Below, piece after piece: positions 32,904 through 41,437 of a DNA stretch of 47,442 bases. Source of the stretch: Sphingobium sp. (GTDB taxonomy: Bacteria > Pseudomonadota > Alphaproteobacteria > Sphingomonadales > Sphingomonadaceae). Below the pieces are notes generated by a model. The model saw only the letters and a list, made by a program, of their open reading frames with translations, did no database searches and had not been told where the DNA came from. Every line of letters begins with the position of its first letter. Positions within the stretch are counted from its first letter, which is position 1. A program made the translations under genes and the position numbers. Location of the stretch: positions 1 to 47,442 of the forward strand of contig NZ_QFOA01000019.1 in the NCBI RefSeq assembly GCF_003248505.1, read 5' to 3'.

Positions 32904-34079
32904 GTGAACAGGGAATCGCCCGACGGCAACCAACAGGATTTGCAGGAAATCAACCGCAGGCGCGACCGGCTGCTGGCGTCGATCGCACTTGCGTCCGGGA
33001 TCGGCGTCATGCTCGCATTGCCGTTCGCGTTGCGGGCGGGGGCGGAATTCTTCCTGCCGCTGACCGCCGCGCTGGTGATCGCGATCGCGCTGGTGCCGTT
33101 GCTGGAATGGATGGAGCGGCGCGGTATCCCGTCCGGGATGGCGGCGCTGGCGGCGGTCGTGGGCTTCCTGCTGGTCGCCAACACCGCGCTGGTGCTCATC
33201 ATCGTGCCTGCGACCGAATGGTTCCGCGTGCTGCCCCAGCGTCTGCCGCAGATCCAGGCGAACCTGGCGCCCGTCATCAACTTCTACGCCAACCTCCAGC
33301 GTTTCGTCGACGAAACCGTCCAGATGCTGGCGAGCGGCCCGGTGGCCGCGGCGCAGGCGTCGGCGGTGGAAGCGCCCCGGTCGCTGTTGCAATTCGCCGC
33401 GACCAGCGCGCCCGCCGCGATCATCCAGATGGTGTTCGCGCTCCTCATCATCTATTTCTTTCTGGCGGGCTGGACGCGCCTGCGTCGGCGCACGATCAAC
33501 AGCCGGGGCAGCTTCGACGGGGCGATGGCGGTCGCGCGAGTGATCCAGAATGTGGTCGATGCGACATCGGCCTATGTCATCACCATCGCCCTCATCAACA
33601 CCTGCCTCGGGCTGGCGGTCGCGGTCGCGTTGTCGCTGATCGGCATGCCTTCGCCGTTGATGTGGGGCGGAATCGTGGCGCTGCTGAACTTCGTGCCCTA
33701 TTTCGGGCCGATGCTGGCGGCGGTGCTGCTGGGGCTGGGCGGCCTCATGGTGTTCGACGACGTCTGGGTGGCCTTGCTGCCCGCTGCGCTTCAGGTGGGT
33801 TTCCATCTGGTCGAGGCGAACGTCATTACCCCGATGCTGCTGGGGCGGCGGCTGACGATGAACCCCTTGCTGATTCTCGTGTCGCTGACCTTCTGGGGAT
33901 GGGTGTGGGGGACGCCCGGCGCGCTGCTGGCGGTGCCGCTGCTCATCATCATCCAGACCGTCGTAGGGGCCGCCGGAACGCCCGACATCGCCGGTTTCCT
34001 TTTCGAGCAAGGCACGTTGACTGTGCCGCGCCGCAAAGAAAATGACGAGAAAGACGAAAGCAGGGTGACGGACGGTTGA
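32904..34079 (+). CDS. AI-2E family (UPF0118) membrane protein
   Basis: This roughly 391-aa membrane protein has about eight helices, for example LLASIALASGIGVMLALPF, FFLPLTAALVIAIALVPLLEWME, MAALAAVVGFLLVANTALVLIIVP and ALLAVPLLIIIQTVV, and the family signature INFVPYFG-like segment NFVPYFGPMLAAVLLGLGG. AI-2E proteins are exporters or permeases, some linked to cyclic di-GMP or Na+/H+ antiport. Start uncertain: GTG at 32904 is taken; a TTG at 32868 is also in frame, and neither has a good ribosome site. Confidence 0.8.
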   Translation: MNRESPDGNQQDLQEINRRRDRLLASIALASGIGVMLALPFALRAGAEFFLPLTAALVIAIALVPLLEWMERRGIPSGMAALAAVVGFLLVANTALVLIIVPATEWFRVLPQRLPQIQANLAPVINFYANLQRFVDETVQMLASGPVAAAQASAVEAPRSLLQFAATSAPAAIIQMVFALLIIYFFLAGWTRLRRRTINSRGSFDGAMAVARVIQNVVDATSAYVITIALINTCLGLAVAVALSLIGMPSPLMWGGIVALLNFVPYFGPMLAAVLLGLGGLMVFDDVWVALLPAALQVGFHLVEANVITPMLLGRRLTMNPLLILVSLTFWGWVWGTPGALLAVPLLIIIQTVVGAAGTPDIAGFLFEQGTLTVPRRKENDEKDESRVTDG

Positions 34080-34121
34080 CAGCCCCGCCCGACGCTCATA
34101 GACGGCGCTTCCACACCGAAC

Positions 34122-34198
34122 GCGGGTGTAGCTCAGTTGGTTAGAGTGCCGGCCTGTCACGCCGGAGGTCGCGGGTTCGAGCCCCGTCACTCGCGCCA
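34122..34198 (+). tRNA. tRNA-Asp(GTC), first copy
   Basis: The 77-base cloverleaf has acceptor GCGGGTG/CACTCGC, D-arm with GGTTA, loop CCTGTCAC giving anticodon GTC, T-loop GGTTCGAGCC, discriminator G and encoded CCA. It is identical to the copy at 34289-34365. Confidence 0.95.
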
Positions 34199-34223
34199 CT
34201 TTCCTTGAAGGAGAGTGGGTTTT
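34197..34223 (+). terminator. Weak terminator after the first tRNA-Asp
   Basis: CACTTTCC at 34197-34204 pairs with GGAGAGTG (34210-34217) around a five-base loop, with one GU pair, and is followed by GGTTTT. It overlaps the CCA end and is likely leaky, so both tRNAs may still be read together. Confidence 0.45.
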
Positions 34224-34288
34224 GGTTGGATCAGGGAGACGTGTCCTCCCGTAGCCTGTCCGCAGGTTCGAAGCGATACCACCCATGC

Positions 34289-34365
34289 GCGGGTGTAGCT
34301 CAGTTGGTTAGAGTGCCGGCCTGTCACGCCGGAGGTCGCGGGTTCGAGCCCCGTCACTCGCGCCA
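34289..34365 (+). tRNA. tRNA-Asp(GTC), second copy
   Basis: Base-for-base copy of the gene at 34122-34198: same GTC anticodon, same acceptor and encoded CCA. The 90-base spacer between them is unrelated, so the pair is a gene duplication rather than a simple tandem repeat of a longer unit. Confidence 0.95.
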
Positions 34366-34393
34366 CTTCCTTTGTCCAGGGAAGTGTTCTTTT
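34364..34393 (+). terminator. Rho-independent terminator after the tRNA-Asp pair
   Basis: CACTTCC at 34364-34370 pairs with GGAAGTG at 34380-34386, followed by TTCTTTT. It starts at the CCA end of the second tRNA and ends the tRNA transcription unit. Confidence 0.7.
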
Positions 34394-34404
34394 CAGTCGG
34401 TCCG

Positions 34405-34641
34405 TTACCGACAGCGGCCGGTTTCCATCCAGGTCAGGATGCGCCGCAGCGGCAGGACCCAGATCCAGACGATCCCCAGCACGACATAGACCGGAACCTG
34501 CGCCCATATAGGCAGGGCGCCGATCAGTCCCGACAGGCTGCCGACCAGCACGGCCCATAAAATGATGAGCGCGACGATGCCGATCATGCCGACAGGCTTG
34601 CGCCAACTGGGCTGATGATAATGGCGCGGGTCTATGCTCAT
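34405..34641 (-). CDS. DUF2842 membrane protein
   Basis: This 78-aa protein begins MSIDPRHYHQPSWRKPVG, then has two membrane helices (IGIVALIILWAVLVGSLSG and VPVYVVLGIVWIWVLPL) and ends LRRILTWMETGR. These are the hallmarks of alphaproteobacterial DUF2842. The ATG at 34641 overlaps the stop of the 5-formyl-THF cyclo-ligase gene in an ATGA arrangement (34638-34641), so both are cotranslated. Role unknown. Confidence 0.85.
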   Translation of the reverse strand: MSIDPRHYHQPSWRKPVGMIGIVALIILWAVLVGSLSGLIGALPIWAQVPVYVVLGIVWIWVLPLRRILTWMETGRCR

Positions 34642-35228
34642 GCCCCGACGCCTTCGATCAGTTCGACCTCGGTCAGGATCATGTCGAGCGGCAAATCCCA
34701 AGGATCGGCAGGCACCGCGTCGAGTTCCTGAGCGGACCAGGCAAGCCCGATGCGCAGCGCGTCGGACATGCGGGCGAAGGCACGGTCGTAATAGCCGCCG
34801 CCCTGCCCGAGGCGGTTCATCGCGCGGTCGAAGCCGACAAGCGGCGCGATGATGACATCGGGCACGACAGGGCCGTAGCCCGGCTCCGGGTGACTGGTGC
34901 CGAACGGACCGGGGCGCAGCGGCGCGTCCGGTTCCCAGCGCAGGAAGTCCATGCTGCCGAGCCGGTCGAGCACGCGGGGAAGGGCCAGGGTCTTTCCCAT
35001 CGCCTGAAGCTGCGGCGCGAGGCGCTGCGCCGGGGCTTCGTCCTCCAGCCCCATATAGAGGGCGACCACCTGCACATCGGCCATGCGGCGGGCGAGGGGA
35101 GAGGGCACGGCCTTGAACGACAGCCGGTGCGCCAGCGGATCGAGCGTCGAAACGAAGGCGCGGCGGCGCTGGCGCGCGGTGGCGCGCAGGCTGCTCTTGT
35201 CGGGAGTGGATATGTCCTGGCTCATCAT
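34638..35228 (-). CDS. 5-formyltetrahydrofolate cyclo-ligase
   Basis: This 196-aa ATP-dependent enzyme converts 5-formyl-THF to 5,10-methenyl-THF. Marks are an N-terminal KSSLRATARQRRRAF, the VALYMGLEDEAP strand, and the phosphate and folate loop GFDRAMNRLGQGGGYYDRAFA. It lies between 6S RNA and DUF2842 on the minus strand; the 6S RNA/fcl pairing is common in bacteria. Two ATGs (35228 and 35225) stand in tandem; the first is used. Confidence 0.9.
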   Translation of the reverse strand: MMSQDISTPDKSSLRATARQRRRAFVSTLDPLAHRLSFKAVPSPLARRMADVQVVALYMGLEDEAPAQRLAPQLQAMGKTLALPRVLDRLGSMDFLRWEPDAPLRPGPFGTSHPEPGYGPVVPDVIIAPLVGFDRAMNRLGQGGGYYDRAFARMSDALRIGLAWSAQELDAVPADPWDLPLDMILTEVELIEGVGA

Positions 35229-35257
35229 CGTCCGAAGGAAAAGCGGGCGGTGAGGGT

Positions 35258-35416
35258 GACGGGACCGCCTCGGTCGTTTGCTGGAATATCCTCTGACGCC
35301 TCAACGTCAGGTGGGGACCATGTAGATCGGGCCGGAACCCGCCCAGGGACAGCCCCCTTGGATGTGATTATCGCCTCAGGGATGTTCGCTAAAGCTCGTG
35401 CCGCGCAGTGCCCGTC
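35258..35416 (-). ncRNA. ssrS: 6S RNA (ssrS)
   Basis: A 159-base minus-strand stretch between zapA and the 5-formyl-THF cyclo-ligase gene, the usual place of 6S RNA. Terminal GACGGG at the 5' end pairs with CCCGTC at the 3' end (plus positions 35411-35416 and 35258-35263), and the interior is partly self-complementary as expected of a long hairpin with a central bulge. TAGATT (35424-35429, minus strand) lies seven bases before the predicted 5' end as a -10 box. 6S RNA mimics an open promoter and traps sigma-70 RNA polymerase in stationary phase. No covariance search was possible. Confidence 0.78.
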
Positions 35417-35426
35417 GCGGTGCAAT

Positions 35427-35762
35427 CTAGGCGTCCGGGAGGTGCGGGGCAAGCACCGTGCGCAGCTTTTCTATGCGGACGGCCAGCGTTTCGACGGCAC
35501 GGGCTGCCGGCGCGTCCTCATCCTCCAGCGGAAGCTGCGCCTGATGCCCCGCGACTTCGGCGCGCAGATCGTTCAGTTCGTCGGCCAGAAACAGCGCGGC
35601 GAAGAGCAATGCGCGCACTTCGGTGAGGCCGGGCGTCGATTGCTGCGCCTGCCGGGCCTTTTCCTCGACCAGGGTTGCGAGGTGCACCAGATGGGCCTCC
35701 TCCCCGTCGCGGCAGCGGATCGGATAGGGGCGCCCGGCGATCTGAAGCATGATTTCAGCCAT
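35427..35762 (-). CDS. zapA: Cell division protein ZapA
   Basis: This 111-aa protein begins MAEIMLQIAGRPYPIRCRDGEEAHLVHLATLVEEKA, a globular ZapA head, and continues with a helical tail (LFAALFLADELNDLRAE) that dimerises. ZapA crosslinks FtsZ protofilaments at the division site. The stop lies next to the 6S RNA promoter, matching the conserved zapA-ssrS-fcl order. It overlaps an upstream coiled-coil gene by eight bases. Confidence 0.88.
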   Translation of the reverse strand: MAEIMLQIAGRPYPIRCRDGEEAHLVHLATLVEEKARQAQQSTPGLTEVRALLFAALFLADELNDLRAEVAGHQAQLPLEDEDAPAARAVETLAVRIEKLRTVLAPHLPDA

Positions 35763-35943
35763 GGTCCCGATCCTTCAGCGAATCGATGAGTTCGTCGAGC
35801 GACCGGAGCGCTTCGCGCGCGGCGTCGTGGTCGATGGATGGGGAGGCCGCCGGGGTCGTGCCGAGACGGGCCACATCCTGTTCAAGCCGGGTCACAGCAC
35901 GTTCCAGCGTGCCGATCGCCTGCATCATGCGGTCGCTTGCCAT
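35755..35943 (-). CDS. Small coiled-coil protein upstream of zapA
   Basis: This 62-aa protein has a heptad-like first half (MQAIGTLERAVTRLEQDVARL) and an acidic end (AREALRSLDELIDSLKDRD). It overlaps zapA by eight bases, so it is cotranslated and is probably a division-linked factor; related short coiled-coil genes precede zapA in other alphaproteobacteria. ATG 35943 is used because the longer frame starts with a TTG and has no ribosome site. Confidence 0.6.
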   Translation of the reverse strand: MASDRMMQAIGTLERAVTRLEQDVARLGTTPAASPSIDHDAAREALRSLDELIDSLKDRDHG

Positions 35944-36137
35944 AGGGTCGGCATAGCCGATGCGGGGCGGTTGCAAAAGCGGCGATCCGCGTCATCCGTC
36001 CCGCTTTGTCGGCGCGAGAGGGCGGCCCGTGGTTGACGCATCGGGCCTGACCATACAAAGGGATCGCGAAACTCGACTCGCCCGCCGGCGCGCGGGCACA
36101 GATGACGCCTCCCGATCAGGAAAGACGCCTGCCCACG

Positions 36138-38108
36138 ATGACCGTTTCCGAAAAGTCGCTCGCCAACGCCATCCGGGCGCTCTCCATGGATGCGGTGCAA
36201 GCCGCCAACAGTGGCCACCCCGGAATGCCGATGGGCATGGCGGACGTTGCAACCGTGGTGTTCGGGGATTATCTGAAATTCGATCCGACCGCGCCGAAAT
36301 GGGCCGACCGCGACCGCTTCGTGCTGTCGGCGGGGCATGGGTCGATGCTGATCTATTCGCTGCTGCACCTGACCGGCTACGCGCGCCCGACGATGGACGA
36401 TATCCGAAATTTCCGTCAGCTGCACAGCCCGTGCGCGGGACATCCGGAGAATTTCGAACTGGCGGGCGTCGAGGCGACGACCGGACCGCTGGGGTCGGGT
36501 CTGGCCACCGCGGTCGGCATGGCGATTGCCGAGCGGCACCTTAACGCGCAGTTCGGCGACGACCTGGTCGATCACCGCACCTGGGTGATCGCGGGCGACG
36601 GTTGCCTGATGGAAGGCATAAACCATGAAGCCATAGGGCTTGCCGGGCACCTGAAGCTGGGCCGCCTGATCGTGCTGTGGGACGACAACAAGATCACCAT
36701 CGACGGCGCGGTCGACCTGTCGAGCAGCGAGGATGTGCGCGCGCGGTACGCAGCGACGGGATGGCATGTCGTGTCGTGCGACGGACATGACGCAGCGGAC
36801 GTGCGCCGCGCCATCGACGAGGCGATCGCCGATCCGCGCCCGAGCCTGATCGCCTGCGCAACCAAGATCGGGTATGGCGCGCCCAACAAGGCAGGGACAT
36901 CGGGCGTCCATGGCTCTGCGCTGGGCGATGCGGAAGTGGCGGCGGCCCGCGAATATCTGGGCTGGAGCGCCGAACCCTTCGTGATTCCCGCCGATGTCGC
37001 CGCCGCCTGGAAAGCGATTGGCGCGAAGGGCGGGGATGTGCGCTCGGCGTGGGAAGGACGGCTTGCAAATAGCGAGCAAGGAACGGAATTTTCGCGTCGG
37101 ATGGCGGGCGATCTGCCGGCAGATTTCTCGCTCGAAGCCTATATCGACAGCCTGATCGCGGCTCCGCAAAAGGTCGCGACCCGCAAGGCGAGCGAGCTGG
37201 CGCTGGGAGCGATCAACGACCTGCTGCCCGAAACGCTGGGCGGTTCCGCCGACCTTACCGGGTCCAACAACACAAAGACCAAGTCCACCGGCCCGCTGAC
37301 CGCCGCCGATTATAGCGGGCGTTACGTCTATTACGGCATCCGTGAATTCGGCATGGCCTGCGCGATGAACGGCATGGCCCTGCATGGCGGCGTCATTCCT
37401 TATGGCGGCACCTTCCTCGTCTTTTCCGACTATATGCGTGGCGGCATCCGCCTTGCCGCGCTCCAGCAGCAGCGGGTGATCCACGTGCTGACGCATGACA
37501 GCATCGGCCTTGGCGAGGATGGCCCCACGCACCAGCCGATCGAGCATGTCATGTCGCTGCGCATGATCCCCAACCTCGACGTCTATCGACCCGCCGACAT
37601 CGTCGAGACCGCCGAATGCTGGGAACTGGCGCTCAAGGACGCGAACGGTCCTTCGGTGCTGGCGCTGACCCGGCAGAACCTGCCGCAACTGCGCACGGAA
37701 AAGAGCGAGAACCTGTCGGCGAAGGGCGCCTACCGCCTCGTCCCGGCGACCGCAGAGCGCAAGGTGGTGCTGATCGCCACCGGCTCCGAGGTCGAGATCG
37801 CGGTCGATACCGCCAAGCTACTGGAAGAGAAGGGCATCGGCGCCGATGTCGTCTCCATGCCGAGTTGGGCGCATTTCGAGGCGCAGGATCAAGCCTATAA
37901 GAACGATCTGTTGCCGCATCATGTGCTGCGCGTTTCCATCGAGGCGGGCACGACGTTCGGGTGGGAGCGGCACACCGGCATCGCGGGCCTGCGCTTTGGT
38001 ATCGACAGCTTCGGCGCGTCGGCCCCGGCGGAAGCGCTCTACGACCATTTCGGCCTGACCGCCGTCAAGATCGCGCCGCAGATCGCGGCTGCGCTCGACA
38101 AGAATTGA
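36138..38108 (+). CDS. tkt: Transketolase
   Basis: This 656-aa thiamine enzyme moves two-carbon units in the pentose phosphate pathway. The marks are AANSGHPGMPMGMADVA, DRFVLSAGHGSMLIYSLLHL, the cofactor motif GDGCLMEGINHEA...N and the C-terminal domain with GPTHQPIEHVMSLR. Length is typical. The start at 36138 (MTVSEKSL) is the family start; a codon at 36102 is in frame but would add unrelated residues. It opens the tkt-gap-pgk-fba glycolytic run. Confidence 0.95.
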   Translation: MTVSEKSLANAIRALSMDAVQAANSGHPGMPMGMADVATVVFGDYLKFDPTAPKWADRDRFVLSAGHGSMLIYSLLHLTGYARPTMDDIRNFRQLHSPCAGHPENFELAGVEATTGPLGSGLATAVGMAIAERHLNAQFGDDLVDHRTWVIAGDGCLMEGINHEAIGLAGHLKLGRLIVLWDDNKITIDGAVDLSSSEDVRARYAATGWHVVSCDGHDAADVRRAIDEAIADPRPSLIACATKIGYGAPNKAGTSGVHGSALGDAEVAAAREYLGWSAEPFVIPADVAAAWKAIGAKGGDVRSAWEGRLANSEQGTEFSRRMAGDLPADFSLEAYIDSLIAAPQKVATRKASELALGAINDLLPETLGGSADLTGSNNTKTKSTGPLTAADYSGRYVYYGIREFGMACAMNGMALHGGVIPYGGTFLVFSDYMRGGIRLAALQQQRVIHVLTHDSIGLGEDGPTHQPIEHVMSLRMIPNLDVYRPADIVETAECWELALKDANGPSVLALTRQNLPQLRTEKSENLSAKGAYRLVPATAERKVVLIATGSEVEIAVDTAKLLEEKGIGADVVSMPSWAHFEAQDQAYKNDLLPHHVLRVSIEAGTTFGWERHTGIAGLRFGIDSFGASAPAEALYDHFGLTAVKIAPQIAAALDKN

Positions 38109-38138
38109 ACCGAAAAACACCATCAGGAGGCTAGTGCA

Positions 38139-39149
38139 GTGGCAACGAAGGTAGCAATCAACGGTTTCGGACGCATTGGCCGTCTGGTGGCGCGCGCCAT
38201 TCTTTCGCGCACCGATCATGACCTGGAACTGGTCAGCATCAACGACCTGGGCGATGCCCAGTCCAATGCCCTGCTGTTCAAGCGCGATTCCGTGCACGGC
38301 AACTGGGCCGGTGAGGTGAGCGTGGATGGCGACGCGCTGGTGATCGACGGCAAGCGCATCGCCGTGACGGCGGAGCGCGACCCGGCCAACCTGCCGCACG
38401 CGGCGCAGGGCGTGGACATCGCGCTGGAATGCACCGGCATCTTCACCGACAAGGCGAAGGCAAGCGCGCACCTGACCGCCGGTGCAAAACGCGTCGTCAT
38501 CTCCGCGCCCGGCACGAATGTCGACCGCACGGTGGTGTTCGGCGTCAACCATGACCAGCTGACCGCCGACGACATCGTCATTTCCAATGCGAGCTGCACC
38601 ACCAACTGCCTCGCGCCGCTGGCGAAGGTCCTTCACGATGCGATCGGCATCGAAAAGGGCTTCATGACCACGATCCACAGCTATACCAACGACCAGAACA
38701 CGCTGGACCAGCTGCACAAGGACATGCGTCGCGCCCGCGCTGCCGCTCTCTCGATGATCCCCACCACCACGGGTGCCGCCCGCGCGGTCGGCGAAGTGCT
38801 GCCCGAGCTCAAGGGCAAGCTGGACGGTTCTTCGGTGCGTGTGCCGACCCCCAACGTGTCGGTCGTGGACCTGAAGTTCATCGCCAAGAAGGCGACGACC
38901 AAGGACGAGGTGAACGGGCTGCTCAAGGCAGCGTCGGAAAGCGGCCCGCTCAAGGGCGTGCTCGGCTATTCGGACGAACCGCTGGTGTCGATCGACTATA
39001 ATGGCGATCCGCGCAGTTCGACCGTCGACAGCCTCGAAACCGCCGTGATCGACGGCACGCTGGTTCGCGTGCTGAGCTGGTACGACAACGAATGGGGCTT
39101 TTCGAACCGCATGATCGACACCACCGGTGTCGTGGCGAAGTTCCTCTAA
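38139..39149 (+). CDS. gap: Glyceraldehyde-3-phosphate dehydrogenase
   Basis: This 336-aa enzyme shows the NAD motif INGFGRIGRLVARA, the catalytic ASCTTNCLAPLAK block (Cys153) and SWYDNEWGFSNRM. It starts with GTG at 38139, preceded by CAGGAGG at a workable distance, 30 bases after tkt. Function: oxidation of glyceraldehyde 3-phosphate in glycolysis or the Entner-Doudoroff lower branch. Confidence 0.96.
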   Translation: MATKVAINGFGRIGRLVARAILSRTDHDLELVSINDLGDAQSNALLFKRDSVHGNWAGEVSVDGDALVIDGKRIAVTAERDPANLPHAAQGVDIALECTGIFTDKAKASAHLTAGAKRVVISAPGTNVDRTVVFGVNHDQLTADDIVISNASCTTNCLAPLAKVLHDAIGIEKGFMTTIHSYTNDQNTLDQLHKDMRRARAAALSMIPTTTGAARAVGEVLPELKGKLDGSSVRVPTPNVSVVDLKFIAKKATTKDEVNGLLKAASESGPLKGVLGYSDEPLVSIDYNGDPRSSTVDSLETAVIDGTLVRVLSWYDNEWGFSNRMIDTTGVVAKFL

Positions 39150-39159
39150 GGACACGTCA

Positions 39160-39188
39160 TCCCCGCCGGGCGCACCGGCGGGGATTTT
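39160..39188 (+). terminator. Rho-independent terminator after gap
   Basis: TCCCCGCCGG (39160-39169) and CCGGCGGGGA (39175-39184) form a perfect ten-base stem with a five-base loop, followed by TTTT. It separates the tkt-gap unit from pgk, or attenuates reading into it. Confidence 0.88.
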
Positions 39189-39220
39189 CATCTGACACAA
39201 GGCGACACAGGGGATGACGC

Positions 39221-40423
39221 ATGGGTAAGCCGTTCAAGACGCTCGACGATATGGGCGACATCGCCGGCAAGGTGGTGCTGGTCCGCGAGGATTTGAACGT
39301 GCCGATGAACGACGGGGCGGTCAGCGACGACACCCGCCTTCGCGCGGCGATGCCGACCGTGCTGGAACTGTCCGATCGGGGGGCCAAGGTGCTGATCCTT
39401 GCGCATTTCGGACGGCCCAAGGGACAGAAGAACCCGGAATTTTCCCTGTCCAAGATCACGCGCCCGCTGACGGCGGTGCTGGGCCGGGATGTGCAGTTCA
39501 TTCCCGATTGCCAGGGTCAGGCCGCCGCTGACGGCATTGCGGTCATGCGCAACGGCGATATCGCGATCCTGGAAAATACCCGCTTCCACCCCGGCGAGGA
39601 AAAGAACGATCCGGCGCTGGTGGATGCGATGGCCGCAATCGGCGACCTGTATGTCAACGACGCTTTTTCCGCCGCGCACCGCGCGCACGCGTCGACCGAA
39701 GGACTGGCCCACAAACTGCCCGCCTTTGCCGGGCGGTCGATGGAAAAGGAACTGGACGCGTTGCAGGCCGCATTGGGTGAGCCGGTGAAACCGGTCGCGG
39801 CTGTCGTGGGCGGCGCGAAAGTGTCGACGAAACTCGACGTGCTCAACAACCTTGTCGCGAAGGTCGATCACCTGATCATCGGCGGCGGGATGGCCAACAC
39901 TTTCCTTTACGCACGCGGCGTCGATGTCGGCAAATCGCTATGCGAAAAGGATCTGGCCGATACGGCCGAGGCGATCTTCGACAAGGCGGAAGCGGCGGGG
40001 TGCACCATTCACCTGCCTTATGACGTGGTGGTGGCGAAGGAATTCGCCGCGAACCCTCCGTCCGTGCGCACGTGCAACGTGCATGAGGTAGCCGAGGACG
40101 AGATGATCCTGGATGTCGGACCTGCTGCCGTCGAGGCGTTGGGCGATGCGATCAAGAATTGCCGGACTCTGGTCTGGAACGGTCCGCTCGGCGCGTTCGA
40201 GATCGCGCCGTTCGACACCGCGACCGTGGCGTTGGCCAGGACGGCGGCGGCGCTGACCAAGGAAGGGCAGTTGACCTCCGTCGCCGGGGGCGGCGATACT
40301 GTCGCGGCGCTCAACCACGCCGGCGTTGCGGACGATTTCAGTTTCGTGTCGACTGCGGGCGGCGCCTTCCTCGAGTGGATGGAAGGCAAGGAACTGCCGG
40401 GGGTCAAGGCGCTTCACGCCTGA
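39221..40423 (+). CDS. pgk: Phosphoglycerate kinase
   Basis: This 400-aa enzyme transfers a phosphate from 1,3-bisphosphoglycerate to ADP. It has the N-domain VVLVREDLNVPMNDG, LILAHFGRPKG and ILENTRFHPGEEKNDP, then the nucleotide domain with VVGGAKVSTKLDVL and SVAGGGDTVAALNHAG, all family-typical. ATG 39221 follows an AGGGGATGACGC ribosome region. Confidence 0.96.
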   Translation: MGKPFKTLDDMGDIAGKVVLVREDLNVPMNDGAVSDDTRLRAAMPTVLELSDRGAKVLILAHFGRPKGQKNPEFSLSKITRPLTAVLGRDVQFIPDCQGQAAADGIAVMRNGDIAILENTRFHPGEEKNDPALVDAMAAIGDLYVNDAFSAAHRAHASTEGLAHKLPAFAGRSMEKELDALQAALGEPVKPVAAVVGGAKVSTKLDVLNNLVAKVDHLIIGGGMANTFLYARGVDVGKSLCEKDLADTAEAIFDKAEAAGCTIHLPYDVVVAKEFAANPPSVRTCNVHEVAEDEMILDVGPAAVEALGDAIKNCRTLVWNGPLGAFEIAPFDTATVALARTAAALTKEGQLTSVAGGGDTVAALNHAGVADDFSFVSTAGGAFLEWMEGKELPGVKALHA

Positions 40424-40526
40424 CGCCCGAACACGGCTTTCCCGCCTTGGAGAGGGTGTGGGAGGCCATCTGGAACAGGTGTCGCTACAGGGGCGATATC
40501 CTTATCTTTCAAGAAGGTATGTGCAG

Positions 40527-41432
40527 ATGCTGGATCAGGAAATGAAGGCCAAGATCGCCAAGGGCAACGGCTTTATCGCAGCGCTCGACCAGAGCGGCGG
40601 ATCGACGCCCAAAGCCTTGAAGGGCTATGGCATTGAGGAAGATGCCTATGCCAACGAGGAAGAAATGTTCGCGCTCATCCACGCGATGCGCAGCCGCATC
40701 ATCACCTCGCCCGTCTTCACAGGCGACAAGGTGCTGGGCGCGATCCTGTTCGAACGGACGATGGACGGCACCGTCGACGGGAAGCCCACCCCGCAGGCGC
40801 TGATCGAGCGCGGCGTCGTGCCCTTCATCAAGATCGACAAGGGTCTGGAGGACGAGGCCAACGGCGTGCAACTGATGAAGCCCAATCCCGGCCTCGACAC
40901 CCTGCTCGCACGTGCCAAGGGCCTGGGCGTGTTCGGCACCAAGGAGCGGTCGGTCATCAACCTCGCCAATCGCGAGGGCATCGCTGCCGTCGTCGCCCAG
41001 CAGTTCGAAGTCGGACGTCAGGTGCTGGCCGGTGGGCTGATGCCGATCATCGAGCCGGAAGTGAACATCAAGTCGCCCGAGCGCGCCGAAGCCGACGCGA
41101 TCCTGCTGGAGGAAATCCTCAAGAATCTCGACGCGCTGCCCGAAGGCGAGCAGGTGATGCTGAAGCTGTCGCTGCCGGCGAAGGCGGGGCTGTTCGACCC
41201 GCTGGTCGATCATCCCAAAGTTCTTCGCGTCGTCGCGCTTTCGGGCGGGTTCAGCCGCACCGAAGCCTGCGCGCAACTGGCCCAGAACCGGGGGATCATC
41301 GCAAGCTTCAGCCGCGCGCTGCTGAACGACCTGCGCCACCAGATGAGCGACGACGAATTCAACGGATCGCTGGGTGAAGCGATCGATGAAATCCACGGCG
41401 CATCGACCGCAAAGCAGCCGATCGCGGTCTGA
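40527..41432 (+). CDS. Fructose-bisphosphate aldolase, class I
   Basis: This 301-aa Schiff-base aldolase cleaves fructose 1,6-bisphosphate without a metal. Marks are IAALDQSGGSTPKALKGYG, PFIKIDKGLED and the region VMLKLSLPAKAGLF with the lysine-containing active-site strand, ending SASFSRALLNDLRHQM-like (IASFSRALLNDLRHQM). The start ATG at 40527 has AGAAGG nine bases upstream; the frame extends to 40326 only as an overlap shadow of pgk. A strong terminator follows. Confidence 0.93.
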   Translation: MLDQEMKAKIAKGNGFIAALDQSGGSTPKALKGYGIEEDAYANEEEMFALIHAMRSRIITSPVFTGDKVLGAILFERTMDGTVDGKPTPQALIERGVVPFIKIDKGLEDEANGVQLMKPNPGLDTLLARAKGLGVFGTKERSVINLANREGIAAVVAQQFEVGRQVLAGGLMPIIEPEVNIKSPERAEADAILLEEILKNLDALPEGEQVMLKLSLPAKAGLFDPLVDHPKVLRVVALSGGFSRTEACAQLAQNRGIIASFSRALLNDLRHQMSDDEFNGSLGEAIDEIHGASTAKQPIAV

Positions 41433-41437
41433 CTTCC

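Noticed and set aside
34250..34285. Possible tRNA fragment (GCAGGTTCGAAGC) between the two tRNA-Asp genes
   Set aside because: Only a T-loop-like string with no acceptor or anticodon arm; it could be chance.
31842..34286. 814-codon minus-strand frame across E2, the AI-2E gene and the tRNAs
   Set aside because: It runs through two tRNA genes and conserved coding DNA on the other strand, with very charged His/Arg-rich sequence; a shadow frame.
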